Positions 19,174-28,349 of a stretch of DNA of 64,000 nucleotides are shown piece by piece. A program made the position numbers and the translations under genes. The notes under the pieces are model-generated. The model was not told where the DNA came from, searched no databases, and was given only the letters and a program-made list of their open reading frames with translations. Numbering within the stretch: the first letter of the stretch is position 1; every line of letters starts with the position of its first letter. Origin of the DNA: Pseudomonas sp. MM213 (GTDB lineage: Bacteria > Pseudomonadota > Gammaproteobacteria > Pseudomonadales > Pseudomonadaceae); the NCBI RefSeq assembly GCF_020423045.1, contig NZ_CP081943.1, positions 5,208,001-5,272,000 of the forward strand, written 5' to 3'.

Positions 19174-20193
19174 ATGGAAAATAATCAGCCGATTATTATC
19201 AAGCGCGTCAAGCGCATCGCCGGCGGGCATCACGGGGGCGCCTGGAAAATCGCCTTCGCCGACTTCGCGACGGCGATGATGGCGTTCTTCCTGGTGTTGT
19301 GGCTGCTGTCCACCGCGACACCGGAACAGAAGCTCGCCATCGCCGGTTACTTCAAAGACCCGATCGGCTTTTCCGAAAGCGGTACGCCGTACATCATCGA
19401 TCTGGGCGGCACGCCGACCCTGGCGCCGGAAAACACCCTCAACCCCGAGGTGAAATCCCAGCCGCAGCCGGACAAGGTGACTGTCGACGCCGAGCAGGTC
19501 GAAGGCATGGCCGAGATGGTGGAGAAGGAACGCCTCGAACTGTTGCTGCAGGAACTGCAGAACAAGGTCGAAGAGAATCCGCAACTGAAGAAATTCAAGG
19601 ACCAGATTCTGTTCGAGATCACGCCGGATGGTTTGCGCATCCAGATCGTGGACGCCGAAAACCGCCCGATGTTCGACTCCGGCAGTGCGCGTCTGAAACC
19701 GTACTTCGAAGACATCCTGCTGGCCATGGCCGACACCATCAAAGCGGTGCCGAACAAGATCAGCATCAGCGGCCACACCGACGCCAAGCCGTACAGTGGC
19801 CAGGGTGATTTCGGCAACTGGGAGCTTTCAGCCAACCGTGCCAACGCTGCACGTCGTGCGCTGGTGGCGGGCAGTTATCCGGAGCAGCAGATCGCACGCG
19901 TGGTCGGTTATGCCTCGTCGGCATTGTTCGATCGCGAGAACCCGCTCAACCCGGTCAACCGCCGCATCGACATCATCGTGCTGACCAAAAAAGCCCAGCG
20001 TGCCATCGAAGGTTCGCAAGGCGTGGAACCGACTCCGGAGCCGACACAAGGGCAGGGCGGCCCGGGTGAAGTGCCGGCCGATCCGAATGCATTGCCGGCG
20101 GATAAAGAACCGTTGCCGGCGCATGAGCTTCGCGAGCGTTTGAATCTGTTCGATGACCCGGCACCGAAACCGGCTGAACCGCCGAAACAGTGA
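19174..20193 (+). CDS. motB: Flagellar motor stator protein MotB
   Basis: Partner of MotA that anchors the stator to peptidoglycan. The 339-residue protein has one membrane segment (about 28-48) with the proton-binding Asp30 in AFADFATAMM, a plug/linker, and an OmpA-type peptidoglycan-binding domain (about 150-270) with ISGHTDAKPY and NRRIDIIVL. The Pro/Glu-rich tail (275-339) is not part of the fold. Cotranscribed with motA; a strong terminator follows. Confidence 0.96.
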   Translation: MENNQPIIIKRVKRIAGGHHGGAWKIAFADFATAMMAFFLVLWLLSTATPEQKLAIAGYFKDPIGFSESGTPYIIDLGGTPTLAPENTLNPEVKSQPQPDKVTVDAEQVEGMAEMVEKERLELLLQELQNKVEENPQLKKFKDQILFEITPDGLRIQIVDAENRPMFDSGSARLKPYFEDILLAMADTIKAVPNKISISGHTDAKPYSGQGDFGNWELSANRANAARRALVAGSYPEQQIARVVGYASSALFDRENPLNPVNRRIDIIVLTKKAQRAIEGSQGVEPTPEPTQGQGGPGEVPADPNALPADKEPLPAHELRERLNLFDDPAPKPAEPPKQ

Positions 20194-20198
20194 CCCAC

Positions 20199-20230
20199 AA
20201 AAAAGCCGACAGCGATGTCGGCTTTTTTTT
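20199..20230 (+). terminator. motAB terminator
   Basis: 11-bp stem (20201-20211 with 20216-20226) with a GCGA loop and eight Ts, starting 6 bp after the motB stop. Confidence 0.92.
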
Positions 20231-20276
20231 GCTTTGGTTTGGAGGTCACTTCATTTTCAGTTTGAGCGCGGTCCCT

Positions 20277-20376
20277 TGTAGGAGCCGGCTTGCTGGCGAT
20301 GGACGCAAGTGCGCCGCGTTGATTCAGACAGCATGCGTTATCGTTGACGACCATCGCCAGCAAGCCGGCTCCTACA
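20277..20376. repeat. REP doublet (palindromic pair 5)
   Basis: Perfect 26-bp arms (20277-20302 and 20351-20376) with core GGAGCCGGCTTGCTGGCGATGG, a class distinct from the other doublets except partly pair 1. Confidence 0.9.
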
Positions 20377-20381
20377 GGTAT

Positions 20382-20498
20382 TGCGTTGTCTGTGTTTCCC
20401 GGGATTCCGTGAAACCAACGCCGCACACATGTTGATCCAGGACGGCTGTGATGCCTTGGATGTGCTGGGCTGGACGCTGGAAAAAGCCGCACGCTGAA
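20382..20498 (+). pseudogene. Possible remnant of a small protein gene
   Basis: Downstream of REP pair 5 an open frame reads FRETNAAHMLIQDG then CDALDVLGWTLEKAAR and stops at 20498. It has no upstream start with a ribosome binding site; an ATG at about 20430 would give only 22 residues. The helical, protein-like composition and the terminator right after it suggest the tail of a small gene cut off on its left by the REP doublet. I cannot name the family. Confidence 0.35.
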
Positions 20499-20504
20499 AA
20501 CGAG

Positions 20505-20532
20505 AAAGCCGCGAGATGATCGCGGCTTTTTT
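20505..20532. terminator. Bidirectional terminator between the remnant and rsgA
   Basis: 7-bp stem GCCGCGA/TCGCGGC with GATGA loop, As on the left and Ts on the right; it can stop rsgA transcription from the right and readthrough from the left. Confidence 0.8.
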
Positions 20533-20550
20533 GTGTCTGCGGGAAGCGGC

Positions 20551-21582
20551 TTAGTAGCTGCTCTCCGGCAAACTCGCGATGATCGAGCGATAGCTGTTCA
20601 TCCGTTGCTGCTGTACGCGGCCCTCTTCCAGCGCCTTGAGCAAGGCGCAACCCGGTTCGCGGTCGTGCTTGCAGTCACGGAAGCGGCAGGTGCCGATCAG
20701 GTCGTTGAACTCGATGAAGCCGGCTTCGACGTCGGAACGGCTGACGTGGCCCAGGCCGAATTCGCGGATACCCGGGGAGTCGATCAACTCACCACCACCG
20801 GGGAAGTGGAACAGCCGCGCGGTCGTGGTGGTGTGAGTGCCCTGGCCGGACAGCTCGGACAACGGGCCGACGCGGGTTTCGACTTCCGGCAGCAGGCTGT
20901 TGACCAGCGACGACTTGCCGACGCCGGACTGGCCGACGAATACGCTGATGCGTCCGTCCAGTTGTTCCTGAAGTTGCTCCATGCCATTGCCGTGGTGCGC
21001 CGACACTTCCAGCACCGGATAACCCAGCGTGCGGTAAACCGCGAGCAAGGCATTCAGCGCCGGGGCGTTCTGCTCGTCGATCAGGTCGAATTTGTTCAGC
21101 AGCAGCAGCGGTCGGATGCCGGCGTGCTCCGCAGCGACCAGATAGCGGTCGATCAAATTGGCGTGAGGCTCGGGCAGCGGCGCGAAGACGATGACGATCA
21201 TGTCGACGTTGGCGGCCACCGGCTTGAGCTGGCCACGACTGTCCGGGCGGCAGAGTTCGGTTTTGCGCGGCAGTTGCGCCACGATCACCCCGATGCCCTG
21301 GTTGCCGGCACGCCAGACCACCTGATCGCCGGTCACCAGCGCCGGCAGGTTGGCGCGCAAGTGGCAGCGGAACACCTGGCCGGCCAAATCGCCATCGAGT
21401 GCTTCGACTTCGACCTGCACACCGAAGTGTGCGATCACCAGGCCGGTCTGTTCCGGACCCAGGTCGCCACCCTCAAGTGCCTCGACAGCCGAGGACTCGC
21501 GTTTGGCGGCGCGGGCAGCGCGTTCGCCCTGAATCTTTTCGATGCGCCAGTTTTGACGACGATTGAGTTGGCGTTTGGCCAT
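20551..21582 (-). CDS. rsgA: Ribosome small subunit-dependent GTPase A
   Basis: GTPase that checks late 30S maturation. The 343-residue protein has an N-terminal OB fold (about 40-110), a circularly permuted GTPase domain (G4 LLNKFDLID before G1 GQSGVGKSS at about 215, then G3 DSPGIREFG), and a C-terminal zinc knuckle (Cys, Cys, His and Cys in [14 protein letters not shown] at about 296-312). The basic N-terminus ([10 protein letters not shown]) is usual for pseudomonads. It ends 19 bp before the terminator and lies divergent to orn. Confidence 0.95.
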   Translation of the reverse strand: MAKRQLNRRQNWRIEKIQGERAARAAKRESSAVEALEGGDLGPEQTGLVIAHFGVQVEVEALDGDLAGQVFRCHLRANLPALVTGDQVVWRAGNQGIGVIVAQLPRKTELCRPDSRGQLKPVAANVDMIVIVFAPLPEPHANLIDRYLVAAEHAGIRPLLLLNKFDLIDEQNAPALNALLAVYRTLGYPVLEVSAHHGNGMEQLQEQLDGRISVFVGQSGVGKSSLVNSLLPEVETRVGPLSELSGQGTHTTTTARLFHFPGGGELIDSPGIREFGLGHVSRSDVEAGFIEFNDLIGTCRFRDCKHDREPGCALLKALEEGRVQQQRMNSYRSIIASLPESSY

Positions 21583-21689
21583 GGGTGTTCCGTATCAAGA
21601 ATGCAGCGATTAGGTAAAACGGCCGCGAGTTTAGCACGCCCGGCCACCTCCCTAGGCTAAACTGCGCAGCATTGCCTAGGAGCCGACAC

Positions 21690-22232
21690 ATGCAAAACCC
21701 GCAGAATCTGATCTGGATCGACCTGGAAATGACCGGTCTGAACCCTGATACCGACGTCATCATCGAGATGGCCACCATCGTCACCGACAGTGATCTGAAC
21801 ACCTTGGCCGAAGGCCCGGTGATCGCGATTCACCACAGCGATGAAATCCTCGCCGGCATGGACGAGTGGAACACCCGTCAACACGGCGGCTCGGGCCTGA
21901 CCCAGCGCGTGCGCGACAGCCGCATCAGCATGGCCGAAGCGGAAGCCGAGACCATCGCTTTCCTGGAGAAGTGGGTGCCGAAGGGCAAGTCGCCGATCTG
22001 TGGCAACAGCATCTGCCAGGATCGCCGCTTCCTTTATACGCACATGAAATCCCTGGAAAGCTTCTTCCACTACCGCAACCTCGACGTCTCGACTCTGAAA
22101 GAGTTGGCCGCACGCTGGGCGCCGGACGTGCGCGACAGCTTCAAAAAGGGTAGCACCCACCTGGCGCTGGACGACATCCGCGAATCCATCGCCGAGCTGC
22201 AGCACTACCGCAAGCATTTCATCAAATTCTGA
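21690..22232 (+). CDS. orn: Oligoribonuclease
   Basis: 3'-5' exoribonuclease that finishes RNA decay by degrading 2-5-mers, including pGpG from cyclic-di-GMP turnover. The 180-residue DEDDh protein shows IDLEMTG (Asp and Glu), the second Asp in NSICQDRRF and the His/Asp pair in [10 protein letters not shown]. Start ATG at 21690, with TAGGAG upstream; the reading from 21672 has no support. Essential in many pseudomonads. Confidence 0.96.
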   Translation: MQNPQNLIWIDLEMTGLNPDTDVIIEMATIVTDSDLNTLAEGPVIAIHHSDEILAGMDEWNTRQHGGSGLTQRVRDSRISMAEAEAETIAFLEKWVPKGKSPICGNSICQDRRFLYTHMKSLESFFHYRNLDVSTLKELAARWAPDVRDSFKKGSTHLALDDIRESIAELQHYRKHFIKF

Positions 22233-22254
22233 TCAGGCGGTGCCTGTTCCGGCG

Positions 22255-22323
22255 CCTTCGCGGGCAAGCCTCGCTCCTACAGGGGCGCGTTGTGCCCGTA
22301 GGAGCGAGGCTTGCCCGCGAAGG
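22255..22323. repeat. REP doublet (palindromic pair 6)
   Basis: Perfect 26-bp arms (22255-22280 and 22298-22323) of the 'CGCGGGCAAGCCTCGCTC' class, 17-bp loop, between orn and the TRIC gene. Confidence 0.9.
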
Positions 22324-22411
22324 GAGTGACGCGGCCGATCTCCGTGATCGCCCCCTTTTGGTGCTGCATCTAAATGGCTAGACTGCGCGCCTTCCTGCAA
22401 GGACCGCCACC

Positions 22412-23023
22412 ATGTTGCTGATGCTTTACCTGATCGCCATCACCGCCGAAGCCATGACCGGCGCACTGTCTGCCGGCCGTCGCGGCATGGACTGGTTTGG
22501 CGTGGTGCTGATCGCCTGCATCACGGCGTTGGGCGGCGGTTCGGTGCGCGACGTGCTGCTCGGTCACTACCCGCTGACCTGGGTCAAACACCCGGAATAC
22601 CTGGTGCTGACCTCGGTTGCGGCCATGGTCACAGTTTTCACTGCACGCTGGATGCGCCACCTGCGCTCACTGTTTTTGGTGCTCGACGCCGTGGGGCTGG
22701 TGGCGTTCACCCTGATCGGCTGCATGACCGCGCTGGAAATGGGCCACGGCATGCTGGTGGCGTCGGTCAGCGGCGTGATCACCGGGGTGTTCGGCGGCAT
22801 CCTGCGCGACATCTTCTGCAACGACATCCCGCTGATCTTCCGCCGCGAGCTCTACGCCAGCGTCTCCTTCGCGGCGGCGTGGTGCTACATGCTGTGCATC
22901 TATCTGCAACTGCCCGGTGAACAGGCAATTCTCATCACCCTGTTTGGTGGCTTCTTGCTGCGGTTGTTGGCGATTCGTTTTCACTGGGAAATGCCAAAGT
23001 TCGTTTATAACGACGAGCAATGA
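22412..23023 (+). CDS. TRIC-type trimeric cation channel (YicG/UPF0126)
   Basis: A 203-residue inner-membrane protein with seven predicted membrane segments. It consists of two UPF0126 repeats, each with a Gly-rich GGGSVRD-type or GGILRD-type motif (about 30-37 and 115-121), the signature of prokaryotic TRIC channels, which pass K+ and Na+. An AAGGA site precedes the ATG. In P. aeruginosa, as I recall, orn is directly followed by queG, so this gene and the three after it occupy an added segment. Confidence 0.85.
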   Translation: MLLMLYLIAITAEAMTGALSAGRRGMDWFGVVLIACITALGGGSVRDVLLGHYPLTWVKHPEYLVLTSVAAMVTVFTARWMRHLRSLFLVLDAVGLVAFTLIGCMTALEMGHGMLVASVSGVITGVFGGILRDIFCNDIPLIFRRELYASVSFAAAWCYMLCIYLQLPGEQAILITLFGGFLLRLLAIRFHWEMPKFVYNDEQ

Positions 23024-23148
23024 GCGGCAATGCTTACATTCGTCAAGAACGGCACGAATAACCTATAAAGTTGCGGTATATATGTAGCGTTTGTCAGGCG
23101 AGTAATTAAATAAGCTGTGGTTTTCCACTGTTTAAAAAGGTTACTTGC

Positions 23149-26100
23149 ATGTCTGATTCAGACTCGACAAACGCGCAGCCCGACGCGCATCAAACGTTGA
23201 TAATAAAGTCGATTCCCGACTGGTTGATTCGTGCGCCTGCCGAAAGACGCCTGGCATTGAAAAGCGCCGGAGTTGTTTTTCCGGACTGGTACCGCTCGGC
23301 ATCCGCCGCCAGTCATGAGGCCTTGAAGCAGGCGACTCAACGTAGCTGGGTTTCGCAAACCCGGGTGGACCGCCTGTTTGAAGGCCTTGCCGACGTTCGC
23401 GCATTTGCCGAGCCGTTGCTGGTTGAGGCCCTGAAAAGTCAGTTCGAGATAGAACTGGATGTCAGGAAAACGTACCTGCGACTCTATGTCCCCAAAGACT
23501 TACTGGTCCGCTATGAAGTGACGACGATTTCACTTCTGGATGCTGCCTTGCATAACTTCGAAATGAAGGAGACGGCAGCGCGTTACTTTGACAGCGCTTC
23601 ATGTTTTATCACTGAGCCCGATGCGGCCGGACAGTTCGATATTCTTCAGATTAATAGTCGCTTGTCTGTCGCGGCATTTGCCTCGCTGTGCCGACAACTT
23701 GATATCGGAGGGCGCTATAACCAGCAACTTGAGGCGCTGTTATTACCTGCGGATGCTGCGGCCAGAGCGATGCTGGCAAACAAAGTCATTGCCAGTCAGC
23801 AGGATCGATTCAGGGTGGCGACACTCCTGGCGCGAATGAAAGGGGACATCGGGCACGCTGAGCAGACGCTGTTGCCGGGCCTGCTCACAGAGCAAAAAAC
23901 ACCGTTGCCTGACGCAAAAGCGCTGCGCTTGTATCAACTGAGCCTCTTGGGAACGGCGTTGACCGGCATCGTGCTGTTCTCGGCGGATCCAGAACATTCT
24001 CGCGAAGTTGAACCGGTGATTGCCTACATCCCCGATGACCCAGAGCACCCGCTGAAAACCTATGCCTCCTCCCGCGAACTCGTGGACGAACTGACCCGGC
24101 AATTGCGCTCTACCGATTACCAGCGTTTTTTTGCCCGGTTTGTCGCTCACGACCAACGAGGCACCTTTTTCGCCACGTTGCTTAGTTTGCTCAACGCCGC
24201 AGCCCCCGATGTGCGCCCCAACCTCCGGATGCAAACACAACGCGTGGGCCCGCAATTGTGGACCTGGCTGTACCAATCCAGGTTGAACCAGATCCTCAAT
24301 GACGCCCGCGTCATGGCCGTGTCTACCGCAGACGAAGACCGCAAGTCGCGCTGGGAACAATGGGACCGCCTGGAAAAAGTCGCCACCGTTGTGCTGAAGG
24401 TCGCGGCGCTGGCGGCGATCCCGTTCGTGCCGTTTCTGGGCGAACTGATGTTGGCCTATACCCTGTACCAACTGCTGGACGACACGTTTACCGGCATCCT
24501 TGATTGGGCCGAAGGGCAGTTGATCGAAGCGTCGGCGCATTTGCTGTCCATTGCTGAAACGGTCGCCCAGTTAGGCGCGTTTGCCTTGGGCGGCCTGGCC
24601 GTCGGCAAACTGCTGTCCGTCGCCCCCGGCGCTTTCGTCAGCCGTTTGAAAGTCGTTGATATGGGGGCAGGTCAGCAACGATTGTGGAATCCCGATCTGA
24701 GTGCATATGAGTGTGCAGTGCGCTTGCCGGCCGACTCCCGGGCCGATGCGCTCGGTTTGCATCGGCATCAGGGCGCGAGCGTGCTGCCTCTTGATGGGAA
24801 AACCTATGAAGTGGTGCCCGAGGCTGACGGGGATGTCTATCGCATTCGCCACCCGGACAGGCCGGATGCCTACAAACCACAACTTGCCCACAACGGCGCA
24901 GGAGCGTGGGCGCATGAGGTTGAGCGCCCCATGGAGTGGCGGCGCGCGCAACTGTTTCGGCGCCTGGGGCATTCGGTGGCCGAGTTTTCGGATGTCACGG
25001 CTGGACGCATTCTGGCGGTGAGCGGCATCGACGAGGCGGTGCTGCGCGACATGCACGTTCATACCCGGCGCCCTCCAGCCTTGCTCGAAGACACCATCCG
25101 GCGGTTCAAACTCGATCAGCAGATTCAGGCGTTCATCGCGCAGATGCAAAGCACCGATTCGCGGGTGTATTTGAAAGCCGATCCGCAGATGCAGGTGCAA
25201 CTGCTGCAATCTCGGGGCGTCAGCCTGCGGGACAGCCAGCTGCGAAGCGGCGATGTGGTTCGAAGCGTGGTTGAAACACTTGAGGATGCGCAGCTGAAAA
25301 AACTGCTGGGTGAAAGCCCTGCGTTTGGCGATTCATTGCCAGGAATCGACGTGCGGGCTGCCCGGCTGCGACTCAGAATCGCGGTTTGGGCACAGGAAAG
25401 TCGCGCCAGTTTGTTCGAGGCAAGTGAACGCCACTTTGAGCTGAGCAGTGATGAAAACACCCGGCAGATACGCCGGATTTTTCCTGATCTGCCCAAAACC
25501 ATCGCTGAAGAATTATGGCGTCATGCAGAGGCTGCCGATCGTCTGCACATGCAGCGCAACCTCGGAATCACCCGGCGAATGGCGCATGAAGCGCTGTTCT
25601 ATCTACGGGAAGTACGCCTCAGCAGGGCGTACGAAGGGCTTTATCTGGAGGCGAGTGCAAATCCGGACTCCGACAGGTTGGCGCTGCATAGGCTCGAAAG
25701 CCTGAACGGCTGGTCGCCAGAGGTGCGCATCGAAGTGCGTGACGGCGATTTTGACGGTGCATTGGTGGACAGTATCGGTGGTCCCGAGGCCCCGATTCGC
25801 AAAATCCTGGTCAGACAGAATGGCCAGTACCAGGCCTACGATGGCTTCGGCAAGGAGCTGCACGCATTCGACGATCTCTACGGCGCCGTCCAGCATGCCC
25901 TTCCCGATGCTCAGCGCCGGGCGTTGGGTTTGCCTCATGTCGGGCAGGGCGCGGGGCTCCGGCAGGCGGTCAGGCAACAAACACTGATGCCTCGCTCGCA
26001 AGCCAGGGCCTTGCTGGGACAGCCGCCATTGGAGGCGGGTGCTCGTTCGCCCATGGGGCTGGCCGTGGGGCGTTCCGGCTATCTGTTGGGCGGTGGCGAT

Positions 26101-27108
26101 TTTGTGCCGGAGCCGGCGCGTTCCGTAGGGCAGCGGCTTCAAGCGCTGTACCCGACGCTCTCCGAGGAAGAAATGACGACGCTACGCAGCGAGCGATTGA
26201 TCGGGGAGCCGGTGTTGGCCGTTGCGCGCCTGGAGAACGAGTACGTGACGTTGGTCAATGAATTGGAGATGTGGAGCCATGACGTGCCGTCCCGTCATCC
26301 GGCCACGGGATCGATACTCACAGAGAATGAAATCTCTATTCAGCGCCAGGGCAGAAACCTGTTCGCGCAGGAGTTGCAGGCGAATTGGAGTCGCAGACTG
26401 ACGACGGCCAACCGCTACACATCGACCACGCTTGATTACGATCTGGAGATACTCGGTGAGTTACCGGTGTTGTCGGCAGACTTCAGCCATGTTCGTGAAT
26501 TGTCTTTGAGCAGCAGCGCCGGGTTGGGCGGGCATTCCTTTCTCGCCAGCTTCCCGGGTGTGCGGTACCTGACATTGTCAGGCTTCGCGCTGGAGACTTT
26601 GCCCTTGGAAATCTATCAGATGAGGGCACTGGAGACGCTGACCCTTGATGACTGTGCTATCGAACTGAATGAGGCAGCAGTCGACGGCCTTGCACATATG
26701 GAGGGTTTGACGCTGTTGCACCTCGATAACAACCGGCTTGGGTTGACTCCCGATGTTCGTTACATGAGCAGGCTGGACAGTCTTTACTTGAAAAGCACAG
26801 GTTTGATGGAGGTGCCTGTCGGATTGTTCGATCTTGAACAACTGGCATTTGCCGATCTGAGATTCAATCAGATCACCACATTGCCGGATGAGCTGTTTGA
26901 AGTTGCAGATGCTCGAGAGGTTAATTACAACTTGTTGGGTAATCCGTTGAGTGAGGCCTGCAGGTCGCGTATTGAGAATTATATTGAGAGCTCAAGTCTT
27001 GATAAAAAGATAATTATTCAATTTGACGGTGCGCTGGATGAAGAAATTGATTGGCAGGAAGCGCCTGATTCGGACGACAGCGGAGTTGATGAGGGTGATC
27101 CGGACTGA
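23149..27108 (+). CDS. DUF6543 (dermonecrotic toxin-like) protein with leucine-rich repeats, NEL domain absent
   Basis: A 1319-residue protein that fits the large DUF6543 'dermonecrotic toxin domain' group of plant-associated pseudomonads. A helical N-terminal region (about 15-400) is followed by a hydrophobic stretch (about 409-490, LKVAALAAIPFVPFLGEL and GAFALGGLAVGKLL) that could insert in membranes, a long central part, and leucine-rich repeats at about 1103-1280 (LRELSLSS-, LETLTLDD- and LTLLHLDNNRL-type units). Relatives often continue with a NEL-type ubiquitin-ligase domain with a catalytic Cys; here the chain ends with an acidic tail just after the repeats. No signal peptide is visible. 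Start ATG with AAGG upstream. Base composition at the 3' end and in flanking spacers is AT-richer than the neighbours. Confidence 0.75.
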   Translation: MSDSDSTNAQPDAHQTLIIKSIPDWLIRAPAERRLALKSAGVVFPDWYRSASAASHEALKQATQRSWVSQTRVDRLFEGLADVRAFAEPLLVEALKSQFEIELDVRKTYLRLYVPKDLLVRYEVTTISLLDAALHNFEMKETAARYFDSASCFITEPDAAGQFDILQINSRLSVAAFASLCRQLDIGGRYNQQLEALLLPADAAARAMLANKVIASQQDRFRVATLLARMKGDIGHAEQTLLPGLLTEQKTPLPDAKALRLYQLSLLGTALTGIVLFSADPEHSREVEPVIAYIPDDPEHPLKTYASSRELVDELTRQLRSTDYQRFFARFVAHDQRGTFFATLLSLLNAAAPDVRPNLRMQTQRVGPQLWTWLYQSRLNQILNDARVMAVSTADEDRKSRWEQWDRLEKVATVVLKVAALAAIPFVPFLGELMLAYTLYQLLDDTFTGILDWAEGQLIEASAHLLSIAETVAQLGAFALGGLAVGKLLSVAPGAFVSRLKVVDMGAGQQRLWNPDLSAYECAVRLPADSRADALGLHRHQGASVLPLDGKTYEVVPEADGDVYRIRHPDRPDAYKPQLAHNGAGAWAHEVERPMEWRRAQLFRRLGHSVAEFSDVTAGRILAVSGIDEAVLRDMHVHTRRPPALLEDTIRRFKLDQQIQAFIAQMQSTDSRVYLKADPQMQVQLLQSRGVSLRDSQLRSGDVVRSVVETLEDAQLKKLLGESPAFGDSLPGIDVRAARLRLRIAVWAQESRASLFEASERHFELSSDENTRQIRRIFPDLPKTIAEELWRHAEAADRLHMQRNLGITRRMAHEALFYLREVRLSRAYEGLYLEASANPDSDRLALHRLESLNGWSPEVRIEVRDGDFDGALVDSIGGPEAPIRKILVRQNGQYQAYDGFGKELHAFDDLYGAVQHALPDAQRRALGLPHVGQGAGLRQAVRQQTLMPRSQARALLGQPPLEAGARSPMGLAVGRSGYLLGGGDFVPEPARSVGQRLQALYPTLSEEEMTTLRSERLIGEPVLAVARLENEYVTLVNELEMWSHDVPSRHPATGSILTENEISIQRQGRNLFAQELQANWSRRLTTANRYTSTTLDYDLEILGELPVLSADFSHVRELSLSSSAGLGGHSFLASFPGVRYLTLSGFALETLPLEIYQMRALETLTLDDCAIELNEAAVDGLAHMEGLTLLHLDNNRLGLTPDVRYMSRLDSLYLKSTGLMEVPVGLFDLEQLAFADLRFNQITTLPDELFEVADAREVNYNLLGNPLSEACRSRIENYIESSSLDKKIIIQFDGALDEEIDWQEAPDSDDSGVDEGDPD

Positions 27109-27258
27109 GTCTGCTGTAATGCTTTGTAAGTGATTGTCTGGGTGGAAAGTTGCATGTTTAAGTTTGTGGCAATTACTGCATTGAGGCGCTGATTTTTTCT
27201 TGTTATTAATCGGTGATACGACCCGTTGAATCGATTAATAACCAGCAAGGAATGCGTC
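27109..27258. other. AT-rich spacer between the LRR and 331-aa genes
   Basis: 150 bp without a gene; visibly AT-richer than the core genome. No terminator hairpin is obvious, so readthrough from the upstream gene is possible. Confidence 0.5.
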
Positions 27259-28254
27259 ATGAGTAATGTTCAAGGCTTGACTGCTTCGGTAGAAAGTAAC
27301 AAACCATCCATATCCGGATTATCAAGACTGGAGGTCCGCTTCGAAGCCCCCGGTGTCGAATCAAAAAAAGTGTATGCCAATGGGCGGATGCAAGTTCGCG
27401 TCTGGGTATTCGTCGAAGCGGTAGATGAAAATGGTGATGCGGTTGAAATCGACCTTTCCCCGCTTCAATTCTCCGCAAAGCTGATTCATTTCCACAATGG
27501 TCAGCCATTGGAAGGGGAGGTGTATCAGAATCTGCCGCTGACTGGCTGGAATGCCAGTCGTTACGAAAACGGGTACACCCATGACATGCCCGGAGGCGTT
27601 CAATCCGGCAGCGCAGGGAGCAGCAGCGGCACGCCCGTCGAGTTCTGGGTTTCATCGTCAATCGACGGTCAAGCACAAGTCGCGGCTGAAGTGACGGTGC
27701 AGGGCAAGGTTTACCGAAGCAATAACACCCTGAATCCGGATGGCCGGAAGATTTCCAGAAGCGTTGTGATTCATGCGGAAAAAAGCCCTGTTTATGGTGT
27801 AGAGAAATTTACGTGGCAGTCGCATGAACTCCGCGGCTCGTTTGAGGGCGATCTGTTGTTTCGATACCACTTGGGGCTTTATTCAGACGGCAAGCAAGTA
27901 AAATTGTTGCGTTGGGAAAGTCGTCAGTATGAAGTCGGCGGCACCTACCCTGTTTTATTCTGTGACACCGGATTGATTCTGGGGCGGGATGCGCCAAGGT
28001 CTTTCATGGGGGTAATGGCTCCTGCTCGGGCAACGGAGCTGGATGTCTATGTTTCCGGGGCGCGAAAAGTTGAAGTCAATCAGCGTGCCGGGGAGTTGAC
28101 CGTCATCAAAGGAATTCCTCCCGCTTATGTTCGTAGTGAGGATGTAAGGGTTTCACCCTTTTACTTTACTGCTTTCGATGAGTTTGGTAATGCGCACAGT
28201 CTGTCGATAGAAATAGATATTCCAAATGACGAATTTATTTTGAGAAGAGGCTGA
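27259..28254 (+). CDS. Beta-rich protein of unknown function in toxin locus
   Basis: A 331-residue protein I do not recognise. The ATG at 27259 has AAGGA upstream; an ORF start at 27226 is less likely. It has no signal peptide or membrane segment and a single Cys. The sequence alternates hydrophobic and polar residues as in beta sandwiches: RLEVRFEAPG, then VYANGRMQVRVWVFVEAVDENG (about 38-60), an Ig-like or adhesin-like pattern, and a second half with YHLGLYSDGKQVKLLRWESRQY and a terminal PFYFTAFDEFGNAHSLSIEID. It sits between the LRR protein and the Rhs protein, all on the same strand, so it may act with one of them as an adaptor, receptor-binding part or chaperone. This is inference from position. 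Confidence 0.6.
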   Translation: MSNVQGLTASVESNKPSISGLSRLEVRFEAPGVESKKVYANGRMQVRVWVFVEAVDENGDAVEIDLSPLQFSAKLIHFHNGQPLEGEVYQNLPLTGWNASRYENGYTHDMPGGVQSGSAGSSSGTPVEFWVSSSIDGQAQVAAEVTVQGKVYRSNNTLNPDGRKISRSVVIHAEKSPVYGVEKFTWQSHELRGSFEGDLLFRYHLGLYSDGKQVKLLRWESRQYEVGGTYPVLFCDTGLILGRDAPRSFMGVMAPARATELDVYVSGARKVEVNQRAGELTVIKGIPPAYVRSEDVRVSPFYFTAFDEFGNAHSLSIEIDIPNDEFILRRG

Positions 28255-28349
28255 GAGTCAATTGATTCGAAGCTTTGATTAAAGCGTGTGGCGCGGCTTT
28301 TATTGTCGCGTGACTCTTCAATATTCATGAGTTCAAAGGGTATCTGATA

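Noticed and set aside
20190..20435. 81-residue reading frame after motB
   Set aside because: Runs through the motB terminator and REP pair 5.
22378..22400. Sigma-54 promoter for the TRIC gene (GGCTAGACTGCGC)
   Set aside because: The GG-N10-GC spacing fails by one or more bases.
26950..27108. NEL ligase domain in the LRR protein
   Set aside because: The chain ends in an acidic tail with no catalytic Cys context and no room for the domain.
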